This document shows, one piece after another, positions 1-5,755 of a stretch of 9,762 nt of DNA. The position numbers and the translations under genes are program-made. Each line of letters opens with the position of its first letter. Positions within the stretch are counted from its first letter, which is position 1. Below the pieces are notes generated by a model that worked only from the letters and a program-made list of their open reading frames with translations, was not told where the DNA came from and did not search any database. Source of the DNA: an uncultured Prevotella sp. (GTDB taxonomy: Bacteria; Bacteroidota; Bacteroidia; Bacteroidales; Bacteroidaceae); assembly GCA_937892695.1 (NCBI GenBank), contig CALBJK010000022.1:1-9762 (forward strand). Direction: 5' to 3'.

Positions 1-60
1 CCTTCAGCACGACCTTCTGCACGACCTTCAGCACGACCTTCAGCACGACCTTCAGCACGA
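1..60 (-). repeat. 12-bp in-frame tandem repeat encoding GRAE units
   Basis: Five consecutive 12-bp units (forward strand ccttcagcacga) fill positions 1-60. They are identical except for one base in the second unit, where ccttctgcacga is silent at Ala. A sixth, diverged unit (61-72, encoding a GREE-type unit) precedes them in the coding direction. The array continues past the left edge, so its copy number is unknown. The unit is a multiple of three, so copy-number change would lengthen or shorten the charged tail of the Rpn protein without a frameshift. Confidence 0.9.
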
Positions 61-806
61 CCTTCTTCTCTTCCTTCAATCTTTGCGGTGTCAAGTACAT
101 CGTTCTGTATCATTATGGCATTGATATGTTCGTCGTAGGCATGACGTTCTGCCGTCGACATGTTGTAGTAGCGCAGACGTTCTCGAGCCTCAGGCAGTCC
201 AGGAGCCGTGTATGTAGAGTCGATGGTTCCGGTCTTCAGATAGCTCATCCATTCTTCCAGCGGTGTCTTGGCTACCTTGTTAAACTCATTTACCCTTATC
301 AGAAAATATTCAGGGAAGATGTCACACGGCTTGCGCTGTATGATAGCGTCACGTTCCTTCGACGTTACAGTGAGTTCGTCACCTGTGTGCACTCCTACAA
401 AATGATTCTGCCCTTGATAAAGGTAGTCTGAACCGCGCCCTATGTCGAAGTAAAGGATGCTTATCGATATAACTTTCTTAACTTCGCTGTAGGTTTCGCC
501 GAGCTTAATGTGTTCAGTTACCGCTTTGGCCACGCCGTAGAGCACACGCTCAAGATAGTAAATCTCGCGTGTGTTCTGGATCTCAACGATGATTATTTCT
601 CCTTTAGAATCCCGTGCCTTTATGTCTACACGGTTGAATTTGTCGTCCTCGGTCAGCTGGTTGCCTTCGCTTTCCAGAATCTCCACAATCGTGATTTTCT
701 CTTTTAGAAGAACCGTAAGCAGTCCTTCTATCACGCCGAAGTTAGCCTTGTCGCGGAGCATCCGCTTCATCGCCCAGTCGAATCGTATGTATCTGTCAGT
801 CTCCAT
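1..806 (-). CDS. Rpn family recombination-promoting nuclease / putative transposase (PD-(D/E)XK), 3' end beyond the window
   Basis: Reading the reverse strand from ATG at 806 gives at least 268 residues with no stop, running off the left edge. The start METDRYIRFDWAMKRML is the usual opening of Rpn-type proteins, followed by a PD-(D/E)XK-like core: Asp61 in NRVDIKA and Glu75-Ile-Gln77 in IIVEIQNTRE, the D...ExQ arrangement of this nuclease family. Later blocks (SISILYFDIG, PLEEWMSYL, ERLRYYNMSTAERHAY) also fit the family. From about residue 249 the chain becomes charged GRAE repeats, encoded by a 12-bp tandem repeat; such EGR-rich tails are common in Bacteroidetes members. In characterised E. 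coli relatives the protein is a DNA endonuclease that promotes RecA-independent recombination; that activity is inferred here. The start is supported by a -7 box about 15 to 20 bases upstream of it. It appears monocistronic, lying 149 bp downstream of the rhodanese gene on the same strand. Confidence 0.9.
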   Translation of the reverse strand, partial: METDRYIRFDWAMKRMLRDKANFGVIEGLLTVLLKEKITIVEILESEGNQLTEDDKFNRVDIKARDSKGEIIIVEIQNTREIYYLERVLYGVAKAVTEHIKLGETYSEVKKVISISILYFDIGRGSDYLYQGQNHFVGVHTGDELTVTSKERDAIIQRKPCDIFPEYFLIRVNEFNKVAKTPLEEWMSYLKTGTIDSTYTAPGLPEARERLRYYNMSTAERHAYDEHINAIMIQNDVLDTAKIEGREEGRAEGRAEGRAEGRAEGRAE

Positions 807-827
807 TTTTACATTGCTTTGTTTTTG

Positions 828-835
828 CAAACTTA
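828..835 (-). promoter_or_regulatory. Bacteroidetes -7 promoter box of the Rpn gene
   Basis: On the reverse strand these bases read TAAGTTTG, a match to the Bacteroidetes housekeeping -7 consensus TAnnTTTG. The box ends 21 bases before the ATG at 806, which would give a very short leader. No clear TTTG -33 element is seen at the expected 19-21 bp spacing, so the call rests on the -7 box and its placement. Confidence 0.5.
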
Positions 836-955
836 CGCAAAATAATCGACATTGTTTGCCTTGCGCATCAAAAAAGATCCGGCAAATGCAAGGATTTTCT
901 TTCGCAGAAAAACGACAAGGCGGCTAAAGCAAAGTTTCAGACACAAAGATGTATC

Positions 956-1381
956 TCAATTTGCAGGAATGGCCTTTCCCGGATCTCCGTCATCTGTAGC
1001 AACAGGAAACCCAAGGCTCTTCCACTCTAATATTCCGCCTTTCATATCAAAGACATTGAAACCTTCCGACCGCATTTTCATAGCGGCAGCGTTGCTACGT
1101 CGTCCGCTGCGACAATAAATATAATAGGTCCTGGCTTTATCCATTTTATCCAAGCCTTTTTCAAATTTTTCCTTGTTGAGCCAGTCAAGGTTCACAGCCC
1201 CTTTAATATGTCCTTCATCAAATTCTGCAGGCTGCCTTACATCAAGAAGCACAGCCGAAGTGTCAGCTTTGAAAGCCGCAATGAAATCATCAGGAGACAA
1301 CACCTTAACAGTCTTTTGCGCCTTACACCCCGAACATATTCCGATGGCAGACATCATCGCTGCAATTATACTTTGTTTCAT
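956..1381 (-). CDS. Exported rhodanese-like sulfurtransferase, probable lipoprotein
   Basis: Single-domain rhodanese of 141 residues. The ATG at 1381 is preferred over an upstream TTG at 1402 because it begins a clean signal peptide, MKQSIIAAMMSAIGICSGCK. Cys19 after SG is the likely lipidation site; the residue at -3 is Cys16, so the lipobox is not ideal and plain secretion remains possible. The domain runs from about residue 25 to 135. It has LLDVRQPAEFDEGHIKGAVN (residues 45-64), the conserved DVR...EF..GHI.GA.N signature, and the active-site loop YIYCRSGRRS with catalytic Cys90 carrying the persulfide. It ends MKGGILEWKSLGFPV, the usual closing helix of the fold. Such proteins transfer sulfane sulfur or handle thiols; the partner is unknown. 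It is divergent from the nitroreductase gene (178 bp apart), with no promoter recognised on its own side. Confidence 0.88.
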   Translation of the reverse strand: MKQSIIAAMMSAIGICSGCKAQKTVKVLSPDDFIAAFKADTSAVLLDVRQPAEFDEGHIKGAVNLDWLNKEKFEKGLDKMDKARTYYIYCRSGRRSNAAAMKMRSEGFNVFDMKGGILEWKSLGFPVATDDGDPGKAIPAN

Positions 1382-1522
1382 TTCAACGTTATTTTTATTC
1401 AATCTCTTTCTGCCTCGGGAACTATTACCTTTTTCTTATGGTTAGGTTTCATGCCTTCGAAGCATCATGCAATATTACAAATAAAAATCCAGAGAATACT
1501 GACTATAGTACAGAAAAATGAC

Positions 1523-1530
1523 TAACTTTG
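1523..1530 (+). promoter_or_regulatory. -7 promoter box of the nitroreductase gene, within a small dyad
   Basis: TAACTTTG matches the Bacteroidetes -7 consensus TAnnTTTG and lies 29 bases before the ATG at 1560. It overlaps an inverted repeat, CTTTG-TAT-CAAAG (1526-1538), which could be an operator half-site pair or chance. The box also argues against the in-frame upstream ATG at 1518, which would sit upstream of the transcript start. No convincing -33 TTTG is visible. Confidence 0.6.
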
Positions 1531-1559
1531 TATCAAAGACAAATAAAAACAAGACAATA

Positions 1560-2102
1560 ATGGGAAAAACAGGAAACAATGTATTGGATACCATATTCTC
1601 TCGGTTCAGCTATCGGGGGCAGTTCAAAGACACCGCAGTTCCGAGAGCCGATCTCGAAACAATAGTAAGGGCAGGATTTGCCGCTCCTTCTGGCTGTAAC
1701 CGTCAGACCACGGCCTTCGTCGCAATAGACAGCCCAGAAAAGGTCGCAGCAATCAAGCGTATATTCAAGAAACCTTCATGTCAGTCGGCTCCGGCCTTCA
1801 TTCTCGTATTCACCCAGCGGATAGAAGGCGTAGACGGCCAGTACTATAACGTAGAGGACTTTGCCGCAGCAATGGAGAACATGATTCTCGCCATCGAGGC
1901 TATGGGCTACGCTACGTGCTGGTATCAGGGCAGCATACGCAACTGCAAGAAAGAGCTGGCCAAAATCGTAAAGATGCCAGAACAATACACCACTGCGTGT
2001 CTTCTGCCAGTAGGCATTGCAGCCGAAGAGAATCCGCAACGGGCACAGAAGAAGCCGTTTGCGGAACGCGCATGGTTCAACGAATACTTGAGTAATAGGT
2101 AG
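1560..2102 (+). CDS. Nitroreductase family FMN-dependent oxidoreductase
   Basis: 180-residue cytoplasmic protein of the nitroreductase fold. These enzymes normally bind FMN as homodimers and reduce nitro, quinone or related substrates with NAD(P)H. Near the N-terminus, FSRFSYRGQF (13-22) occupies the place of the Arg/Ser FMN-phosphate-binding motif. AAPSGCNRQT (41-50) is the APS..N.Q flavin loop. YNVEDFAAAMENMILAIEAM (96-115) is the conserved central helix, followed by GYATCWYQG (116-124), the usual glycine-rich segment. Length is normal for the short class. The ATG at 1560 is chosen because an earlier in-frame ATG at 1518 lies ahead of the -7 box and would add a poorly conserved lysine/asparagine-rich leader. 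The gene is divergent from the rhodanese and convergent with the TonB-linked operon. The true substrate cannot be told from sequence. Confidence 0.9.
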   Translation: MGKTGNNVLDTIFSRFSYRGQFKDTAVPRADLETIVRAGFAAPSGCNRQTTAFVAIDSPEKVAAIKRIFKKPSCQSAPAFILVFTQRIEGVDGQYYNVEDFAAAMENMILAIEAMGYATCWYQGSIRNCKKELAKIVKMPEQYTTACLLPVGIAAEENPQRAQKKPFAERAWFNEYLSNR

Positions 2103-2108
2103 TCCGTC

Positions 2109-2240
2109 CTATTTCACCTCGGTAAGCTGTCCGGTGGCCGAGTCGATGACAAATCCACGGACACAAGATGCCATGCGGCATTAGCGGACGGCATTTAATG
2201 CCGCAACAGTCTCCCTCACCGACTCGTCTGTGTCATGATC
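2109..2240 (-). pseudogene. Broken 3' remnant of a beta-carbonic anhydrase gene
   Basis: Reverse-strand reading from 2240 gives DHDTDESVRETVAALNAVR, then an in-frame TAA at 2183-2181. In the same frame it resumes as VRGFVIDSATGQLTEVK and stops at TAG (2111-2109). Between these blocks a different frame reads RPLMPHGI, just the proline-rich linker expected there. One lost base before and one gained base after would restore a continuous C-terminal tail of the kind beta-carbonic anhydrases carry (..VRETVAALN.VR..PL.P..I.VRGFVIDSATG.L.EV). Everything upstream, including the zinc-binding residues, is missing; the fragment abuts the last codons of the MG2/plug gene. Family identity is from memory of the C-terminal motif, so the call is moderate. 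Fragment and pattern of frame breaks are seen directly. Confidence 0.6.
2175..2204. repeat. Inverted and direct repeats inside the gene remnant
   Basis: CGGCATT occurs directly repeated (2176-2182 and 2189-2195) and its inverse AATGCCG follows at 2197-2203. The inner pair forms a near-perfect palindrome with a one-base centre; the outer pair, GCGGCATT (2175-2182) and AATGCCGC (2197-2204), forms an 8-bp stem. It lies where the nitroreductase and operon transcripts converge. It lacks a T-run on either side, so it is not called a terminator. It also coincides with the frame breaks in the carbonic anhydrase remnant. Confidence 0.5.
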
Positions 2241-4266
2241 ACTTGTCCGTCAGCCGTATCTCTCCGCAGACGATACGGCCGTCAGAAGTAATGCCTTCTA
2301 CACGAACTGTATAATCGTATGGCTGAGACTGAGGCAACAGACTGTCGATATGAGCCTTGCCGTCCGTCACTTCGAGACTGCCGTTCCAATAAACCGTTTT
2401 TACATTTTTGTTCTGCTTTGTTCTGAATTCTGCAACCGGAATCTGATAACCCAGCGGTGTGTAACGGCTTATCCGGTTAGGCACATCACCGTCGTGAGTG
2501 CGTGTCCCGTTCTTTGTAGTGACTGATATAACGCCTGCCCCTCCGGCTGCGCCCCATATTACCGCACTTCCAGACTTGAAGATGTCGACTCGGGCTATAT
2601 CGTGCAGATTTAGGATATCAAGATTGTAATTGTAGTCGACGATTATTCCGTCAATGGCTATGGCAGCCGGAGTATCGTCGTAGATAGACGTTCCGGTACG
2701 TATGTAGCAGCGGTTGTCGTTCTTCACCCTCACACCCGGTATGCGTCTCAGCACTTCATGTATGCACGTAGCGTCGATATTGTTCATGTCTTCTGCCGTA
2801 AGAGAGTAGTCGGCAAGCGATGAAAACGTGCCGCTGTGGCTCTTGCGCCGTGATGTCGTAACTGTCACATTATCAAGCATTATGCTCTTGCCGAAATCGC
2901 TGACGACATGGCCGTTATGAACAAACGGTACTGCTGCATATCTGGCAAACGTGGTTTCGTCGACCGGCGGATAGGCCGTTTCGTCCATCCTCACTTCTGT
3001 CTTGTCGCGCCGATTGGCTGTAAAGGCATTGAAAACGTATGACGTTCCGTCGGGATAGTCGAGACCCGACACAGCGAACCGTCCGTTCTTGTCAGCCCGG
3101 ACAATAGAGAACATATCGGCCTGAGGAGAAATGATATTGACCGTCGCGTCAGAAGCCCCATAGACAGTATTGCCCGGAATAATGGCACGTCCGTTTGCTG
3201 TCTGGCTAGTTTCCGGAAAGACAATAGGCCGCGAATAAATGCCGGCCAGGATACTGTCTACGTTATATCTGTCACTGACAGATGAACGTAACAACGAGTC
3301 GAGAGCTTCTGCATGATAGCCGTCACGAAAATAACTGTCGGCATCGGGCACTGTTCCGCGTATATCTGACGAAAGCAGCAGACGCGGCATTATTGTCATC
3401 GCATCGCTTACAGAAGTCCTCGCGTTGTCAGTGACTGACACGGACAGGCTACAGTCTGACACACCCGGAACCGATATGGTCAATCCTTTATTCTTATGAC
3501 CGGACAAAGATACAGAATCGACGCTAATCTGCACATGTGCGATTCTGTCGCCATAAGGAGAGAATATCAGTCTCCGTCCGAGAATACGGCGTTGGCTGTC
3601 ATAGACTATGACGGAGGAAACACCCTGCGGCATGTCACTGTTCAAAAAGGATATCCGACGCGGAGCCGACAACGTGTCGTCATAGACCACCTGGCCGCGC
3701 GAGATGACAGCTATGCGATATGTCCCTTTAGTTTGCTTGCTCAACCCGATTCCGAAATACCTTCCTTCATCCTTGCAGTCGAGGATGCCTTCGTCGTGTC
3801 TGACAGCAAGATGTTTTGAAGGAAACTGCAGCCTTGCACCACCCACAGATATCGGAGTAAGACAGTCGTATCCATGGACATTTGAAGAATATAGTGTGTA
3901 GCTGCGCAAAAAATATACGGCAGGAGCAATGTCGGACGGGATGTCCAGATATCCCGCAAAAGCCTTACCTCCACTGATTGTCTTCACACGCTTTATGACA
4001 TACCCATTACGGTCGAGCAGTTCGGTGTAGACATACTTGTCTGGAGCGTCCGGTCGGAAATCGGTTGCATCTACCACGTATGTCCTGAAATACACGCGCT
4101 CTCCCGGCATGTAGCATGTCCGGTCGGTGTGCTGATGAATCTTCTCTTGCTGGAAGAGGCTGCGCTGGCGGTCGAAACGAGCTTTCAGCGAGTCGGAAAA
4201 AGAAAAGGTTCTTGCCCCTCCTGCAAGGAAGAGGGACAGAGCCAGAACTATTAATCTGATATACAT
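2239..4266 (-). CDS. MG2-domain protein with TonB-receptor plug domain and no beta-barrel
   Basis: 675 residues starting at ATG 4266, 10 bp after the stop of the upstream lipoprotein gene and therefore probably co-transcribed with it. Residues 1-20, MYIRLIVLALSLFLAGGART, form a signal peptide. Residues about 42-130 are an MG2 (alpha-2-macroglobulin-like) domain: KIHQHTDRTCYMPGERVYFR, then YTELLDRNGYV and GYLDIPSDIAPAVYFLRSYT. The middle (about 130-465) looks like further beta-sandwich repeats, including a carboxypeptidase-regulatory-like stretch (VRADKNGRFAVSGLDYPDG). Residues about 466-587 are a TonB plug: IHEVLRRIPGVRVK, AAIAIDGIIVDY, IARVDIFKSGSAVIWGAAGG, GVISVTTKNG. The last 85 residues (TVYWNGSLEVTDGKAHIDSL, YDYTVRVEGITSDGRI) are the usual closing domain of this Bacteroidetes family. 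No barrel strands follow. Role is unknown; it probably acts in the periplasm or at the outer membrane with the receptors of this operon. Confidence 0.85.
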   Translation of the reverse strand: MYIRLIVLALSLFLAGGARTFSFSDSLKARFDRQRSLFQQEKIHQHTDRTCYMPGERVYFRTYVVDATDFRPDAPDKYVYTELLDRNGYVIKRVKTISGGKAFAGYLDIPSDIAPAVYFLRSYTLYSSNVHGYDCLTPISVGGARLQFPSKHLAVRHDEGILDCKDEGRYFGIGLSKQTKGTYRIAVISRGQVVYDDTLSAPRRISFLNSDMPQGVSSVIVYDSQRRILGRRLIFSPYGDRIAHVQISVDSVSLSGHKNKGLTISVPGVSDCSLSVSVTDNARTSVSDAMTIMPRLLLSSDIRGTVPDADSYFRDGYHAEALDSLLRSSVSDRYNVDSILAGIYSRPIVFPETSQTANGRAIIPGNTVYGASDATVNIISPQADMFSIVRADKNGRFAVSGLDYPDGTSYVFNAFTANRRDKTEVRMDETAYPPVDETTFARYAAVPFVHNGHVVSDFGKSIMLDNVTVTTSRRKSHSGTFSSLADYSLTAEDMNNIDATCIHEVLRRIPGVRVKNDNRCYIRTGTSIYDDTPAAIAIDGIIVDYNYNLDILNLHDIARVDIFKSGSAVIWGAAGGAGVISVTTKNGTRTHDGDVPNRISRYTPLGYQIPVAEFRTKQNKNVKTVYWNGSLEVTDGKAHIDSLLPQSQPYDYTVRVEGITSDGRIVCGEIRLTDK

Positions 4267-4276
4267 GAACAAATTA

Positions 4277-4759
4277 TCATTTAACCTTTATCGAAATTGC
4301 AGCTATCTGCTGCCACCCGGCCTTATCTGTGACTCGGATCATAAAGTGATAATCGCCCGGATCGATGTCCTTTGGTATCTGGATTTCGGTCTTGGCTTCG
4401 TATGTCTTGAGTCCTGACGGAATCGGATAGTCCTGATTGTAAACCCAAGGGTTGACGGGCTTCTTCTTTTCATCAAGCGGACAGTCTACCGAAGCCGTAC
4501 CGTGTGTGTGATGGTCGAAGTTATTGTGGATTTCAATATTGAAATTACCCAATTCGTCGTTGTCGGTAAAGACATAACGAAACGGTATCACATCTCCACG
4601 GTTGTAGATCTGGCAAGGTATGGGATTGGCCTTGTTCGGGTCCTGGCTTTCCTCTATTACGGGTTTCTCCATGTCCTTCTCCTCATTGTCGTCTGACGAC
4701 GAACAAGAAGCGAAACACAGCAGTAATGATGCGAAAAATATTGATGAAGTAACTTTCAT
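4277..4759 (-). CDS. Surface lipoprotein with one DUF4625-like domain
   Basis: 160 residues from ATG 4759. The signal peptide ends in LLLCFASC with Cys19 as the lipidation site. The following SSSDDNEEKDMEK is an acidic tether like the Bacteroidetes lipoprotein export signal, so a cell-surface location is likely. The mature part (about 33-160) resembles DUF4625: PVIEESQDPNKANPIPCQIY, then VIPFRYVFTDNDELGNFNIEIH, ending PKDIDPGDYHFMIRVTDKAG. Histidines cluster at His78, 83, 84, 86 (EIHNNFDHHTHG) and His138. Cys49 and Cys93 could pair as a disulfide in the oxidising exterior. It shares the strand motifs of the neighbouring two-domain lipoprotein and has probably diverged from it by duplication. 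It is separated from that gene by 152 bp holding two hairpins and followed by the MG2/plug gene after 10 bp. The function of DUF4625 is not established. Confidence 0.85.
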   Translation of the reverse strand: MKVTSSIFFASLLLCFASCSSSDDNEEKDMEKPVIEESQDPNKANPIPCQIYNRGDVIPFRYVFTDNDELGNFNIEIHNNFDHHTHGTASVDCPLDEKKKPVNPWVYNQDYPIPSGLKTYEAKTEIQIPKDIDPGDYHFMIRVTDKAGWQQIAAISIKVK

Positions 4760-4823
4760 ATCTTGTTCATTTTATATGTCTGAAATGTATGTCGCATGAC
4801 ATGCATCACAACTAATGTCATAA

Positions 4824-4872
4824 AGGGCTTCGCAACGCATCGGCCTTAAAAGCCGACAGCATTGCAAGCCCT
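4824..4872 (-). promoter_or_regulatory. Long intercistronic RNA hairpin between the two lipoprotein genes
   Basis: The reverse-strand transcript folds as AGGGCTT/AAGCCCT (7 bp), then CAATGC/GCGTTG with one U-G pair (plus a bulged base), a small internal loop, TCGGC/GCCGA and a seven-base loop. The U-G pair would be an A-C mismatch on the forward strand, so the structure belongs to the operon transcript. Only a short U-run (CCCUUUAU) follows, so it may be a partial terminator, an attenuator or a stabiliser of the upstream message. Confidence 0.55.
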
Positions 4873-4889
4873 GTTTTATAAGAAGTATG

Positions 4890-4908
4890 GCAGTCTGCAC
4901 CAGACCGC
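4890..4908 (-). promoter_or_regulatory. Short RNA hairpin directly after the two-domain lipoprotein gene
   Basis: On the reverse strand GCGGTCTG and CAGACTGC pair over 8 bp with a GTG loop, starting three bases after the TAA stop of the lipoprotein gene. One pair is G-U and would be an A-C mismatch on the forward strand, so it is an RNA feature of the operon direction. No poly-U tract follows; a 3'-end stabiliser is the simplest reading. Confidence 0.45.
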
Positions 4909-4911
4909 AGA

Positions 4912-5664
4912 TTATCTCAGCATTACGCCTTCAACTGTAGCTGTGGTGGTGTGACCGTTCTCTTCTGTGACGGTGATGTGTACGTGGTACTCGCCCTTAG
5001 GAGCCTTTGCGTCGACAGGAACGTTTTCGGAGAATTTCACGTCAGTCTGTCCGGCATACTTTCCTTCATAAGAAGTAGGGAACTCGCCGCCATCTCCGTG
5101 GAATTCGACTTCAATCTCCTTAATAGGAGTCTTTGTCTTGATACTTGCGCTTACAGGCACATTGCCTCCGACCACACCAGCCATATTATTGTTCTCGCCG
5201 ATTTCAATGTTCTCAATGGTTGCATCATTGGGATCCGGAGCCTTTACTGTAATTTCAGTCTCGAAAGTAGATGTCTGTCCTTTCTCGTCTGTCACAGTGA
5301 AGTGCAAGTGATACTGTCCGGGCTTTGCATCTTTCGGTATGTCAATGTGTTCATGGAACGTAGTGTTAAGCACGCCGATGTATTTGCCGCTGTCCCAAGT
5401 TTTGTTGACAATGTCGTCGCCACCCTCTTCGGAGTGGATTTCTACATTGATGCTCTTGATCTTGCCCGGAGCGAGGAGTTCGCCTTCGAGGTGCATGTCT
5501 TCACCTGCGACAGCAACCTTACTGTTGCCTTCACCTACTTCGGCGAGATTGATTGTCGGTTTTGCGACTTCCTCTTTTTTGTCGTCGTCGTTATCGCACG
5601 ATGCAAGCGACAAAGTCAAGACACTAAGCAGTACAAGGACTGCCAACGAAAAAATCTTTTTCAT
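4912..5664 (-). CDS. Surface lipoprotein with two DUF4625-like domains
   Basis: 250 residues from ATG 5664. The signal peptide ends LSLASC, a textbook lipobox with Cys23. DNDDDKKEE follows, an acidic tether resembling the Bacteroidetes surface-export signal. Two homologous domains follow, about residues 35-142 and 148-250. The first has SINVEIHSEEGG, TTFHEHIDIPKDAKPGQYHL and HFTVTDEKG. The second has EIEVEFHGDGGE, FSENVPVDAKAPKGEYHV and HITVTEENG. Each carries a histidine at the end of the first matching strand (His77, His189) and a YHxH pair (His119/121, His227/229); the first also has HEH (104-106). The fold is probably an immunoglobulin-like sandwich. It sits 91 bp downstream of the second TonB receptor and most likely works with it as a ligand-capturing surface partner. 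Which ligand is unknown; metal binding by the histidines is a hypothesis only. Confidence 0.87.
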   Translation of the reverse strand: MKKIFSLAVLVLLSVLTLSLASCDNDDDKKEEVAKPTINLAEVGEGNSKVAVAGEDMHLEGELLAPGKIKSINVEIHSEEGGDDIVNKTWDSGKYIGVLNTTFHEHIDIPKDAKPGQYHLHFTVTDEKGQTSTFETEITVKAPDPNDATIENIEIGENNNMAGVVGGNVPVSASIKTKTPIKEIEVEFHGDGGEFPTSYEGKYAGQTDVKFSENVPVDAKAPKGEYHVHITVTEENGHTTTATVEGVMLR

Positions 5665-5682
5665 AATTGTTTGTTGTTTTGT

Positions 5683-5697
5683 GGGGTTATAAACCCC
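5683..5697 (-). promoter_or_regulatory. GC-rich hairpin in the leader of the two-domain lipoprotein gene
   Basis: GGGGTT and AACCCC (6 bp, three-base loop) form a compact stem in an otherwise very AT-rich 91-bp gap, ending 18 bases before the lipoprotein ATG. No T-run follows it in the reverse-strand direction, so it is not a standard terminator. It could mark a processed 5' end, protecting the lipoprotein message. No promoter box was recognised nearby, and there is no Shine-Dalgarno sequence between stem and start. Confidence 0.4.
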
Positions 5698-5736
5698 GAT
5701 TTGTTGATTTAATTAATTTATTATTTTATTAGTTTG

Positions 5737-5754
5737 AAAACATATTAATGTTTT
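5737..5754. other. AT-only-stem palindrome just after the second TonB receptor gene
   Basis: AAAACAT and ATGTTTT (7 bp arms, loop ATTA) begin one base beyond the receptor's TGA stop, in a run of almost pure A/T (about 5700-5755). As RNA the stem is weak. It might contribute to transcript shortening after the receptor gene, or be simply compositional. Confidence 0.25.
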
Positions 5755-5755
5755 A

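Noticed and set aside
1..60. CRISPR array
   Set aside because: The units are 12 bp and contiguous with no spacers, and they encode GRAE in the frame of the nuclease gene.
126..927. Overlapping forward-strand frames across the left edge
   Set aside because: They are shadows of the reverse-strand Rpn gene, which has a continuous frame, conserved nuclease residues and a promoter box.
1399..1452. A 17-codon reverse-strand reading frame (MKPNHKKKVIVPEAERD) between the rhodanese and nitroreductase genes
   Set aside because: It has an ATG just upstream of the rhodanese start region and a charged product, but it is too short to distinguish from chance. It shows no pause motif or attenuator structure typical of a leader peptide.
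1518..1559. N-terminal extension of the nitroreductase from the ATG at 1518
   Set aside because: It overlaps and precedes the TAACTTTG -7 box, so that ATG would not be in the transcript, and the added residues do not resemble the family's N-terminus.
2175..2204. Bidirectional terminator between the convergent nitroreductase and MG2/plug genes
   Set aside because: A good stem is present, but neither strand has a T-run after it, and the repeats sit inside the carbonic anhydrase remnant. It is listed as a repeat only.
4951..5712. A long forward-strand open frame of 253 codons
   Set aside because: It is antisense to the two-domain DUF4625 lipoprotein, which has a perfect lipobox, internal domain duplication and operon context. 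The forward product has no recognisable domain and is cysteine- and phenylalanine-rich in a random-looking way.
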